From an uncultured Oscillibacter sp. (lineage in GTDB: Bacteria; Bacillota; Clostridia; Oscillospirales; Oscillospiraceae), in contig CAJFNE010000014.1 of the NCBI GenBank assembly GCA_904393855.1, positions 1 to 20,028 on the forward strand: 20,028 nt of DNA. Direction: 5' to 3'. A model generated the notes under the pieces. The model saw only the letters and a list, made by a program, of their open reading frames with translations, was not told the origin of the DNA and did not search any database. Position numbers and translations under genes: made by a program. Position 1 is the first letter of the stretch; every line of letters starts with the position of its first letter. Of this stretch, positions 1-6,892 are shown piece after piece.

Positions 1-716
1 ACCACCAGGCCGAAATCCTCGTCCACCGCCACCGCCGTGACAGTCTCCCGCCCATCGGCTGTGAACAGCTGCACCCGCCTGCCCAGGTTCACGCAGTCCC
101 GGCGGTACTGGTCCAGCGCCGCCTGCCATCTTCCCGCCCGGAGGGCATCGTACAGGCGATCCAGCTCCTCCAGCAGCGCCGCCGCCAGAGCCGCCCGGGA
201 CACCGGCCGCCCCAGCTCCAGGACCAGGGAGGTGGCCATGGCCGCCACGTCCGGGGAGAAGTCCTCCGCCGACTGGGAGACATTGATCCCGATGCCCAGG
301 ATCAGCGCCCCGGCCCCGGTCAGCTCCGTCAGGATGCCGCAGAGCTTTTTGCCGCGGAGCACCGGGTCATTGGGCCACTTGAGTCCCGGCCGGACGCCGC
401 ACACCCGCTCCACCGCACCGCACACCGCCACACCGGCCAGCGCCGTTACCGGCGTCAGGCGGTCCGGCCGCAGGCCCGGCCGCAGCAGGACCGTGAGATA
501 CAGTCCCTTGCCACGGGGGGACTGGAAGCTCCGCTCCCGACGGCCCCGGCCCGCCGTCTGGCAGTCGGCGATCACCACGGTGCCGTCGGCGCCGCCGGCC
601 CGGGCCAGCTCTTTGGCGTAGTTGTTGGTGGAATCCACCTTCTCCAGACAGATCAGCTGCCGTCCCACCACAGCAGTGGCCCCCAGCAGGCTTCGAATCT
701 CCGTTTCCAGTTCCAT
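1..716 (-). CDS. birA: Biotin--[acetyl-CoA-carboxylase] ligase (BirA-type), 3' end cut by window edge
   Basis: Predicted biotin-protein ligase, which activates biotin to biotinyl-AMP and attaches it to biotin carboxyl carrier proteins in the cytoplasm. About 238 codons are visible; the stop lies beyond position 1. Seen: the biotinyl-AMP loop GRGRRER (about residues 57-62) followed by SFQSPRGKGLYLTVLLRP, then KWPND (113-117) and KLCGIL (about 124-129), all BPL/LplA-family hallmarks, and the start of the C-terminal domain (RRVQLFTADG). The start is ATG at 716, with AGGAGGTG a few bases upstream. The protein opens almost directly with the catalytic domain (VDSTNNYAKE at about 27-36), so the N-terminal DNA-binding domain of repressor-type BirA is absent and it should be enzyme only. 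It lies downstream of the archerase genes, separated by a terminator-like hairpin, so it may be read partly by read-through or from a promoter I could not identify. Confidence 0.93.
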   Translation of the reverse strand, partial: MELETEIRSLLGATAVVGRQLICLEKVDSTNNYAKELARAGGADGTVVIADCQTAGRGRRERSFQSPRGKGLYLTVLLRPGLRPDRLTPVTALAGVAVCGAVERVCGVRPGLKWPNDPVLRGKKLCGILTELTGAGALILGIGINVSQSAEDFSPDVAAMATSLVLELGRPVSRAALAAALLEELDRLYDALRAGRWQAALDQYRRDCVNLGRRVQLFTADGRETVTAVAVDEDFGLV

Positions 717-759
717 CGGACGCACCTCCTGTTCCTCTCCGCCGTCCCGGGACGGAAAA

Positions 760-786
760 GCCGGCGGCGCTCCCCGCGCCGCCGGC
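760..786 (-). terminator. Intrinsic terminator-like hairpin after the dehydratase/activator gene
   Basis: Read on the minus strand, an 11-bp perfect GC stem (arms GCCGGCGGCGC and GCGCCGCCGGC, loop GGGGA) is followed directly by TTTT. It sits 4 bases after the stop of the upstream gene and before birA. The short U-tract suggests incomplete termination. Immediately downstream (742-755) is a second perfect palindrome, CCGTCCCGGGACGG. Confidence 0.6.
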
Positions 787-790
787 CGTC

Positions 791-2455
791 TCACATCTCC
801 ATGGCAAACAGCGCCGCGCCCAGGGCGCCGTTGACCTGGGCCTTTTCCGAAATTTTCAGCTCCACGCCCAGGAGCTTCTCGATCTCCTTCACCACGCCCT
901 GGTTCTTGGACACGCCGCCGGTCATCATATACCGTTCCTGGCCGCCCACCCGGCGGCACAGGGCCGCTGTCTTGGCGGCCACGGCGCGGTTCAGGCCGTG
1001 GATGATGTCGGCGGTCCGCTTGTTTTCCGCCACCAAGGACACCACCTCCGACTCAGCAAACACCGTGCACATGCTGGAGATCGTGATATCCTCCCGCCAT
1101 TTCAGGCCCTTCTCGCTCATCTCGTCCAGGGACAGCTCCAGGGTCCGGGCCATCAGCTCCAGGAAGCGGCCGGTGCCGGCGGCGCACTTGTCGTTCATGA
1201 CGAAGTTCACCACGCTGCCGGTCTCGTCGATCCGGATCACCTTGCTGTCCTGGCCGCCGATGTCGATGATGGTGCGCACCTGGGGGTCCAGGAAGAACGC
1301 CCCCTTGGCGTGGCAGGTGATCTCCGTGATGGACTGGTCCCCCCGCTCGATGGCGCTGCGGCCGTAGCCGGTAGCCACCGTGGCGTTCAGGTCCGACAGC
1401 CTCAGATGGGCCTGCTCCAGGGCCTCCGCCAGGGCCCGGTCTGCGCCGATGGCGGCCCCCGCGCCGGTGGGCAGGACCACCTGGGCCACGATATTGCGGT
1501 CCTTGTCCAGAATCACCACGTCGGTGCTGGTGGAGCCGCTGTCAATGCCGGCGTAGAAGCCCTTGCCGGTGCTTGCTTTTCTCATGCTCTCACTCCCCTT
1601 TTGAATGGTCTGCTCCGGGGCGATGCTCTCCGCAAAGGCCTCCAGGCGGGTGCGCAGCTGTCCGTTGCTCTGGATCGTGTAATCCGATTCCAGTTTGAGA
1701 AGCGGCACGGTCAGCTTCCGGCGCAGCTCCGAATACTCGAAGCCGTAATAGTCGCAGAATTTCACGGTGTGGTAGATGACGCCCCGGAGATAGGGGTCGT
1801 TGTAGAGCTGCTTGCGGCCCGTGACGTCGGTCATCCGCATGCAGGGAATCTGCCCCAGCAGAGCGCCCGCATACCAGTCCATCAGCTCCTCAAAGGACCT
1901 CTCCCCCGGCTCCGGCCCCACCACGGAGCGGTTATGGACACAGGTGTCGTTGCGCACCGGCAGGGGGCTGGATTCCTCCATCAGGGAGAACAGCTCGTCC
2001 CCCACCCGGGCGCCCAGCACACTGAGATAGGGCTCGCTGGGCCGCGCCTGGGGCTGGAACGCCGCCTGGAATTTCTCCGGATCAAAGTCCGTGCCCTTAT
2101 ACGCCCCATAGGCCATGGCCAGACGCAGCAGCTCCCGCTTGGTCCGCTCCCGGGAGCACTCCCCGGTGGTGTGAAGCATGTCCAGCATAAAGAGGAAATC
2201 CAGATTCCCGTATTCCAGCAGCACGTCATAGGCGCTGCGGATGCTGTCGCAGCAGTTGACCAGCACCAGTTCTTTCACCTGGCCCGCCATGCAGGCCTCC
2301 AGCAGCGATTTGCCGAAGCCGCACAGGTTGGGGTGGCTCACCTGATCGCTGCGGTCAAAGTTCTCCGGCATGTGATTCAGGATCGCGCAGCTGCCGCCGT
2401 AGGCCTCCAGCAGCTCCACCGGAGTATACTTGCAGATATAATGGGTCACGCTCAA
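791..2455 (-). CDS. Fused 2-hydroxyacyl-CoA dehydratase-like domain + ATPase activator (BadF/BcrA/HgdC type)
   Basis: A 554-residue two-part protein. Residues about 1-288 resemble the HgdB/BcrB dehydratase/reductase component: an opening ICKYTPVELLEAYGG, then a C-terminal stretch GVIYHTVKFCDYYGFEY...LKLESDYT...GQLRTRLEAFAE. Residues 291-554 are an acetate-kinase-fold activator: GIDSGSTSTD (303-312), DIGGQDSKVI, NDKCAAGTGRF (Cys424) and SSMCTVFAESE (Cys463). The two Cys are the residues that hold the bridging [4Fe-4S] cluster in HgdC. Known role of the family: ATP-driven single-electron transfer to the partner dehydratase. The substrate cannot be told from sequence. The chosen start is TTG at 2455, overlapping the upstream stop as TTGA and placed 7 bases after AAGGAGG; GTG at 2449 is the alternative. 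An ATG at 1585 (Met291), with GGGGAG 7 bases upstream, could also yield a free 264-residue activator. Confidence 0.85.
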   Translation of the reverse strand: MSVTHYICKYTPVELLEAYGGSCAILNHMPENFDRSDQVSHPNLCGFGKSLLEACMAGQVKELVLVNCCDSIRSAYDVLLEYGNLDFLFMLDMLHTTGECSRERTKRELLRLAMAYGAYKGTDFDPEKFQAAFQPQARPSEPYLSVLGARVGDELFSLMEESSPLPVRNDTCVHNRSVVGPEPGERSFEELMDWYAGALLGQIPCMRMTDVTGRKQLYNDPYLRGVIYHTVKFCDYYGFEYSELRRKLTVPLLKLESDYTIQSNGQLRTRLEAFAESIAPEQTIQKGSESMRKASTGKGFYAGIDSGSTSTDVVILDKDRNIVAQVVLPTGAGAAIGADRALAEALEQAHLRLSDLNATVATGYGRSAIERGDQSITEITCHAKGAFFLDPQVRTIIDIGGQDSKVIRIDETGSVVNFVMNDKCAAGTGRFLELMARTLELSLDEMSEKGLKWREDITISSMCTVFAESEVVSLVAENKRTADIIHGLNRAVAAKTAALCRRVGGQERYMMTGGVSKNQGVVKEIEKLLGVELKISEKAQVNGALGAALFAMEM

Positions 2456-3732
2456 GACTTTGCCTCCTTCTCCCGCTCCAGCATCTCCACGAAGGCCTCC
2501 ATCCGGGTCATCAGCTGTCCCTCGCCGCCGTGGCTGCGGTCGCAGCCGTCTCCGTCCAGGATCAGGCAGGGGATGCCCGCCTCCTCAAAGCGCTTCTTGG
2601 CCAGCTGGGCGCCGCCCAGGGTATGCTTGCATCCCCAGTGGCAGAACCACACCACGCCGTCGGCGTTCAGCTGCCGGGCGGCCTCGATGCCCCGGTCGAT
2701 CCGGCGGGTCACCGGCCCGTTGAAAGCGGAATGGACCAGCCGCTGGGCCATGGCCACGTAGGGGTCGTTTTCATCCGTTTGGATCAGCCCCTCAAAGCAC
2801 ATGTCACAGCCCACCACCTGGACCCTGGCGTGGAAGTCCACCATCTCCCGGAGCGGCTTCACCCAGAACGGATTCGTGTGCATCCAGACCAGGCGGACGC
2901 CGGAGGAGGCGGGAGACGCGCTCTCCGCCATCCGCACGCACTGCTGGGTGTATTGCTCGGCCGCCTCGGTCCCCAGCAGGATGTGCAGCATCATGGCGGA
3001 GAACATCTCGCCGGTCAGGTCCCCCAGGATCTGCTTGTCCGCCCGCAGCGTCATGTATTGCTGGAAGTTGTCCATGCTCCGCTGGCTCCGGGCCACCCGC
3101 TCCCGCAGGGCGTCCTCGTCGATCTTCTGTCCGGTGTGCTCCTCCAGGAAGCCGCGCATCTCCCGCAGCTGGTCCGCCACATAGCGCACCGCTTCCGCGT
3201 CCTGCTCATAGGGGATCTCCAGCACCAGCTGGGGCACCTGGTAGAACTCCGCCATACGCCGGAAAGTCAGAAGATTCGCGTCACAAGCCAGAGTGGTGTT
3301 GATGATAAACCGGGGCTTGGGCATCAGCCCCATCTCCGCCGCGCCGATGAACGCCTTGTGATAGGAGCAGAACGTCTCCGGCAGTCCCTCACTCTCCGCA
3401 TGCTCCAGGAAGCGCTTCTCGGCCCAGGCGCCGGAGAGGAAACAGCCCAGTCCCTCGCAGGAATAGGGATGCAGCCCCAGCACCTGCAGCATCTCGCAGG
3501 GCGTAAAGAGGCTCACCATCACCGACTGATCCGGATGGTCCAGCGGCGCCACCATGGCGGCGGTGGTCTCCACGGCGGCCATCTGCGCCGCCTTGTGCAG
3601 CGCGCCGGGCATGACCTTGAGCTGCATGCTCTTCGCGTGATAGCCCAGGCGCAGCAAGCGCCTGGCCGCCAACGGGTCCCTGCCGCAGGTCCGCTGTACG
3701 GCCGTTCCGAAATGTTGGACAATGCCGCTCAT
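2452..3732 (-). CDS. 2-hydroxyacyl-CoA dehydratase / benzoyl-CoA reductase family subunit (HgdB-like)
   Basis: A 426-residue cytoplasmic protein, probably an iron-sulfur subunit of an archerase-activated dehydratase or reductase. Seen: FTPCEMLQVLG (Cys80), FCSYHKAFIG (Cys122) and LACDANLLTFR (Cys150), Cys positions suited to cluster binding. Near the C-terminus are CHWGCKHTLGGAQLAKKRFEE and LDGDGCDR...EGQLMTRMEAFVEML, the closing signature of this superfamily. It overlaps the fusion gene by 4 bases, so the two products are probably made together and are likely partners. Start: ATG at 3732 behind a G-run; an upstream TTG at 3792 is possible in frame but lies inside a palindrome and has no ribosome site. 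A consensus promoter lies at 3811-3839. No CoA-transferase or acyl-CoA dehydrogenase gene is adjacent, so the substrate stays open. Confidence 0.85.
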   Translation of the reverse strand: MSGIVQHFGTAVQRTCGRDPLAARRLLRLGYHAKSMQLKVMPGALHKAAQMAAVETTAAMVAPLDHPDQSVMVSLFTPCEMLQVLGLHPYSCEGLGCFLSGAWAEKRFLEHAESEGLPETFCSYHKAFIGAAEMGLMPKPRFIINTTLACDANLLTFRRMAEFYQVPQLVLEIPYEQDAEAVRYVADQLREMRGFLEEHTGQKIDEDALRERVARSQRSMDNFQQYMTLRADKQILGDLTGEMFSAMMLHILLGTEAAEQYTQQCVRMAESASPASSGVRLVWMHTNPFWVKPLREMVDFHARVQVVGCDMCFEGLIQTDENDPYVAMAQRLVHSAFNGPVTRRIDRGIEAARQLNADGVVWFCHWGCKHTLGGAQLAKKRFEEAGIPCLILDGDGCDRSHGGEGQLMTRMEAFVEMLEREKEAKS

Positions 3733-3770
3733 ATGATTATAACCCCCCCTTGGGAACTCGGTTCGCATTT

Positions 3771-3790
3771 GCCGTCCCCATGGGGACGGC
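3771..3790. repeat. Perfect 20-bp palindrome in the leader of the dehydratase operon
   Basis: GCCGTCCCCATGGGGACGGC is its own reverse complement. It lies about 20 bases downstream of the -10 box of the operon promoter and about 40 bases before the start codon, a position suited to a repressor operator or a leader hairpin. A shorter palindrome with the same CCGTCCC arm lies at 742-755, at the far end of the operon. Confidence 0.55.
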
Positions 3791-3810
3791 AAGCCACAGC
3801 ATGGTTAAAT

Positions 3811-3839
3811 ATTATACCGGACTTTTCCCACTTTTACAA
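3811..3839 (-). promoter_or_regulatory. Sigma-A-type promoter of the dehydratase/activator operon
   Basis: On the minus strand, TTGTAA (3834-3839) and TATAAT (3811-3816) are separated by exactly 17 bases. Transcription would begin near 3804 and run through the 20-bp palindrome into the 2452-3732 gene. Confidence 0.75.
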
Positions 3840-3885
3840 GTTTTTTTCCAGCCCCCGCAGACGATCCGCCCCTCCAAAAGTGAAA

Positions 3886-3907
3886 GGGAGGGCCCGCGGG
3901 CCCTCCC
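3886..3907 (-). terminator. Intrinsic terminator of the NhaC-type transporter gene
   Basis: A 22-bp perfect GC palindrome (arm GGGAGGGCCCG) begins 22 bases after the transporter stop and is followed on the minus strand by TTTCACTTTT. It also insulates the downstream dehydratase promoter. Confidence 0.8.
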
Positions 3908-3929
3908 CTTCTATCAGATGTTCTTCCGT

Positions 3930-5708
3930 TCAGGCCCGGTGCCCCTCCCGGCTCCAGGTAAGCTGCCGGATCACGAACAGGGTGCCCAGCATCAGCGCGA
4001 TGCCGATGGGCAGGCCCAGCAGGCCGGAGATTCCAAAGTGAACCAGCAGTCCCGCAATCACATAGGTCACAGCGGACACCGCGGCGCAGGTAACGGCATA
4101 TGGCAGCTGTGTGTACACATGGTTCACATGATCGCACTGGGCGCCGGCGGAGGCCATGATGGTGGTGTCGGAGATCGGGGAGCAGTGGTCGCCGCAAACG
4201 GCGCCGGCCATGCAGGCCGAAATGCAGACGATCGCCATGGGGTTATCCATGGGGAACACGCTCTGCACGATAGGGATCAGGATGCCGAAGGTGCCCCAGG
4301 AGGTGCCGGTGGCAAAGGCCATCAGGCAGCCGATGATAAACACCAGCACCGGCAGCAGCATCTGCACGCCCGTGGCGGAGGAGCGCACGAAGTCCCGGAC
4401 GAAGTAGGTGGCACCCAGGGAGTCCGTCATGCCCTTCAGGGTCCATGCAAAGGTCAGGATCAAAATAGCGGGCACCATGGCCTTGAAGCCCTCGGGGATG
4501 CAGTTCATCATATCCTTGAAAGACATGGCGCGGCGGGCAGCATAGTAGATCAGCGCCACCACCAGGGCAAAGGCGGAGCCCAGCATCAGCCCCACGGAGG
4601 CGTCGGACCCGGAGAATGCCTCGATCACTCCCACGCCGGAGAAGAAGCCGCCGGAGTACAGCATCCCGATGACGCAGAACACCACCAGCACCAGCACCGG
4701 GAACACCAGGTCCAACACGGACCCCTTGTCGCCCAGGTCTTCCTCCTCCACATCGGCATAGGGGTTGGGGCCGGAGAAGATGTCATTGTTTTCTATGGCG
4801 TTCCGCTCAAACTTGGCCATCAGGCCGAAATCCATCTTGAAAAACACCAGCCCCAGCATCATCACGATGGTAAGCAGGGCGTAATAGTTGTAGGGAATGG
4901 CCCGCAGGAACAGGTTGAAGCCCTGGCCGTCCTCCGCGAAGCCGGCCACCGCGGCCGCCCAGGAGCTGATGGGGGCGATGATGCACACCGGGGCGGCGGT
5001 GGCATCAATGATGTAAGCCAGCTTCGCCCGGGAGATCTGGTGCTTGTCCGTGATGGGCCGCATGACGCTGCCCACGGTCAGGCAGTTGAAGTAGTCGTCA
5101 ATGAAGATCAAGCAGCCCAGGAGGATGGAGGCCAGCTGGGCGCCGGTACGGCTCTTGATGTGCTCCTTGGCCCAACGGCCGAAGGCAGCGGAGCCGCCGG
5201 CCTTATTCATCAGGCACACCATGGCCCCCAGAATCACCAGGAAGATCAGGATGCCCATGTTGTAGCTGTCGGTCAGGGAGGCCACGATGCCGCCGCTGAA
5301 CACGTGGAGGACCGTTCCCTCAAAGGCGAAGTTGGAGTACAGCAGCGCGCCCACCAGGATACCGATGAACAGGGAGCTGTACACCTCCTTGGTGATCAGC
5401 GCCAGAGCGATGGCGATCACCGGAGGCAGCAGGGACCAAACCGTGTTGAAAAAGTGGCTGGGGGATTCCACATAACCTGTTCCCCCGCAGGTGGCGCAGA
5501 CATTGGTGCCCCCGCAGCTCTCGCACTCCGGGTCCAGGCCGTAGCACACCGTGCAGTTGGTGACGCCGCCGCAGTCCGGACAGTCAATCAGCTTGGTGCC
5601 GGCCTCCTCGGTGGGGTCCTCGGCGGCAAAGGCGGTCACCGTCATCGCGCCGCAAAGGACCAGCAGCACCGCCAGCAGGGGCAGGAACCGTCGTCTCAAG
5701 TGTCTCAT
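3930..5708 (-). CDS. NhaC-family antiporter, probable lysine transporter (LysW-like), with N-terminal four-CxxC segment
   Basis: A 592-residue polytopic membrane protein of the NhaC Na+/H+ antiporter superfamily. Seen: many hydrophobic helices from residue 88 onward, the conserved FIDDYFNCLTVGSVMRPI block, ATGTSWGTFGILIPI and GDHCSPISDTTIMAS. Known: NhaC-superfamily carriers under lysine riboswitches have been predicted as lysine transporters (LysW); the upstream lysine riboswitch here argues for the same job. Odd: before the first transport helix lies a signal-like segment (MRHLRRRF then hydrophobic 9-28, AFAAED) followed by eight Cys in four CxxC pairs (43/46, 52/55, 62/65, 71/74), three of them CxxCGG, resembling a DnaJ-type zinc domain. 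Start: ATG at 5708 with AAGGAGAG upstream. It is alone in its transcript and ends at a strong terminator. Substrate is inferred; family membership is firm. Confidence 0.9.
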   Translation of the reverse strand: MRHLRRRFLPLLAVLLVLCGAMTVTAFAAEDPTEEAGTKLIDCPDCGGVTNCTVCYGLDPECESCGGTNVCATCGGTGYVESPSHFFNTVWSLLPPVIAIALALITKEVYSSLFIGILVGALLYSNFAFEGTVLHVFSGGIVASLTDSYNMGILIFLVILGAMVCLMNKAGGSAAFGRWAKEHIKSRTGAQLASILLGCLIFIDDYFNCLTVGSVMRPITDKHQISRAKLAYIIDATAAPVCIIAPISSWAAAVAGFAEDGQGFNLFLRAIPYNYYALLTIVMMLGLVFFKMDFGLMAKFERNAIENNDIFSGPNPYADVEEEDLGDKGSVLDLVFPVLVLVVFCVIGMLYSGGFFSGVGVIEAFSGSDASVGLMLGSAFALVVALIYYAARRAMSFKDMMNCIPEGFKAMVPAILILTFAWTLKGMTDSLGATYFVRDFVRSSATGVQMLLPVLVFIIGCLMAFATGTSWGTFGILIPIVQSVFPMDNPMAIVCISACMAGAVCGDHCSPISDTTIMASAGAQCDHVNHVYTQLPYAVTCAAVSAVTYVIAGLLVHFGISGLLGLPIGIALMLGTLFVIRQLTWSREGHRA

Positions 5709-5732
5709 ACGTTCTCTCTCCTTAAAACAAAT

Positions 5733-5755
5733 AAGTCATGACAGTGTCATGACTT
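5733..5755 (-). terminator. Riboswitch expression platform: terminator hairpin before the NhaC-type gene
   Basis: On the minus strand a 10-bp perfect stem (AAGTCATGAC / GTCATGACTT, 3-base loop) is followed by ATTTGTTTT, just ahead of the AAGGAG ribosome site. The 5' arm can instead pair with the 3' strand of riboswitch helix P1, giving mutually exclusive folds. Confidence 0.75.
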
Positions 5756-5781
5756 CATACGGCCCAGGAAGCGTATGGACT

Positions 5782-5953
5782 CACGACAGCGCTCCGCCCC
5801 ATCGGGGGCGACAGTCCGGGGGATCTTCTCCCACGGCCCGGCTCCGTGTCCCCCAGGCAGGGACAGGCGAAACCTCGGCGGAAGCCCCTTTCCTCCTCCC
5901 CCGGGCCTGTCCGTGTGGGGAGGACTACTCTTGACATCCGCGCCTCTATCATG
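5782..5953 (-). promoter_or_regulatory. Lysine riboswitch (L-box) aptamer controlling the NhaC-type transporter
   Basis: The leader is 172 nt between closing strands CATGATAG (5946-5953) and CTGTCGTG (5782-5789), which pair over 8 bp including G-U pairs to form P1. Conserved L-box blocks appear in order on the minus strand: GATAGAGGCGCGG, CAAGAGTAG, GGAAAGGGGCTTCCGCCGAGG, GGACTGTC and GGAGCGCTGTC. These match, in order and spacing, the B. subtilis lysC element as I recall it. Known role: lysine binding stabilises P1 and favours termination. This explains most of the gene-free 5709-6100 stretch. Confidence 0.92.
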
Positions 5954-5964
5954 CTTGTGCCCTC

Positions 5965-5992
5965 ATTATAGCGGAATCTGACAAAAAGTCAA
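5965..5992 (-). promoter_or_regulatory. Promoter of the riboswitch-controlled transporter
   Basis: TTGACT (5987-5992) and TATAAT (5965-5970) lie 16 bases apart on the minus strand. The start of transcription near 5958 falls just before the aptamer P1 strand. Confidence 0.8.
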
Positions 5993-6029
5993 CAGATTTC
6001 ACTTTTTTGGGAAAACTTCTCGTCTCCGC

Positions 6030-6058
6030 TGGACGTACACGATTTTCTATGCTATGAT
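6030..6058 (+). promoter_or_regulatory. Candidate promoter of the YoaK-like gene
   Basis: TGGACG (6030-6035) and TATGAT (6053-6058) are 17 bases apart, divergent from the transporter promoter. The -35 box is only a partial match. Confidence 0.5.
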
Positions 6059-6100
6059 CAGGCGGATCATCCATCCATGGAACCTGTAGGAGATGAACAG

Positions 6101-6847
6101 ATGTCTGATAAAAAGAACCACACCCCCTCCACATCGCCGTCCTATGTTCTGGTATGTGAACGGGTCTGGCTGTACCACACCCTCACCTTTGTGGCCGGCT
6201 TCTGGGGCGCCTTCACCTACCTGCTGCGGGGCAGCGTGTTCTGCAACGCTCAGACCGGAAACGTGGTGCTCATGGGCATGGCCCTGGGCGCCGGTCAATG
6301 GCGGCATGCCCTCTACTACCTGATCCCCATCTCCGCCTATATCGCCGGGGCGTTCTTCTCGGAGCTGCTGCCCAACCCGGTCAAGCACCACCTGCCCATC
6401 CGCTGGGAGACCCTCCTGGTGGGCATCGAGATCGCGGTGGTGGTATTCCTGGGGTTCCTTCCGGAGTCTGCGCCGGTGCAGGTCTCCCAGGTGGCCATCA
6501 ACTTCATCGCCTCCATGCAGTACAACACCTTCCGGCAGTCCGACGGGGTGGCTTACGCCACCACTTTCGCCACTAACTACATCCGGCAGATCGGCGTGGG
6601 GCTGGCCAATGAGGTGCGGCACCGGCACCGGGCGGACAAGGGCCACCGGAAAAAGTTGGCGGCCTACTCCCAGATGCTGCTGTGTTTCTTCGGCGGCACC
6701 GTGGCGGGCAGCGTGGCCAGCCTGGCCCTCGCCGGCGCTGCCATTCTGCTGACGGCGGTTCCCCTGAGCGTGATTCTCATCGCCCTCCTCCGGGCGGATC
6801 TCACCACAGAGCGGGACCTGCTGGAGCGCAAACCCGCCGGACACTGA
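6101..6847 (+). CDS. YoaK-family (DUF1275) membrane protein
   Basis: A 248-residue integral membrane protein of the DUF1275/YoaK family; no biochemical role is settled for it. Seen: an N-terminal helix LTFVAGFWGAFTYLL followed by the family-typical NAQTGNVVLMGMALG (about 49-63), further helices at about 74-89, 103-120, 192-212 and 213-231, and SMQYNTFRQSDGVAYATTFATNYIRQIG (about 138-165), the second family signature. The start at 6101 has AGGAG 8 bases upstream; an in-frame ATG at 6077 lacks a ribosome site. Single gene with its own likely promoter, ending at a strong bidirectional hairpin. It is divergent from the lysine-riboswitch transporter, but nothing in its sequence links it to lysine. 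Confidence 0.88.
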   Translation: MSDKKNHTPSTSPSYVLVCERVWLYHTLTFVAGFWGAFTYLLRGSVFCNAQTGNVVLMGMALGAGQWRHALYYLIPISAYIAGAFFSELLPNPVKHHLPIRWETLLVGIEIAVVVFLGFLPESAPVQVSQVAINFIASMQYNTFRQSDGVAYATTFATNYIRQIGVGLANEVRHRHRADKGHRKKLAAYSQMLLCFFGGTVAGSVASLALAGAAILLTAVPLSVILIALLRADLTTERDLLERKPAGH

Positions 6848-6855
6848 CCAAAACA

Positions 6856-6885
6856 GCGGGAGCGCCGCTCAGACGGCGCTCCCGC
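6856..6885. terminator. Bidirectional terminator between the YoaK-like and DUF523 genes
   Basis: A 12-bp perfect stem GCGGGAGCGCCG / CGGCGCTCCCGC with a 6-base loop lies between convergent genes. The plus strand continues ACTTTCCC and the minus strand TGTTTT, so it can serve both. Confidence 0.8.
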
Positions 6886-6892
6886 ACTTTCC

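Noticed and set aside
3736..3741. TATAAT overlapping the start region of the 426-residue dehydratase gene
   Set aside because: At 17-base spacing the -35 reads GAACCG, a poor match, and a transcript from here would be leaderless; the promoter at 3811-3839 is far better.
998..4041. Long plus-strand reading frames (587 and 503 residues) opposite the archerase genes
   Set aside because: They lie antisense to genes with clear family motifs, have His/Gly/Val-rich composition typical of GC-rich shadow frames, and have no ribosome sites.
3750..5741. A 663-residue plus-strand frame opposite the NhaC-type gene
   Set aside because: Antisense shadow: low-complexity Gly/His/Gln composition, no recognisable domain, and it runs across the terminator of the real gene.
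5755..5981. Short frames on both strands across 5755-5981
   Set aside because: They fall within the lysine riboswitch, whose structure explains the sequence.
6047..6844. A 265-residue minus-strand frame opposite the YoaK-like gene
   Set aside because: The opposite strand encodes a protein with full DUF1275 signatures and a ribosome site; this frame has neither.
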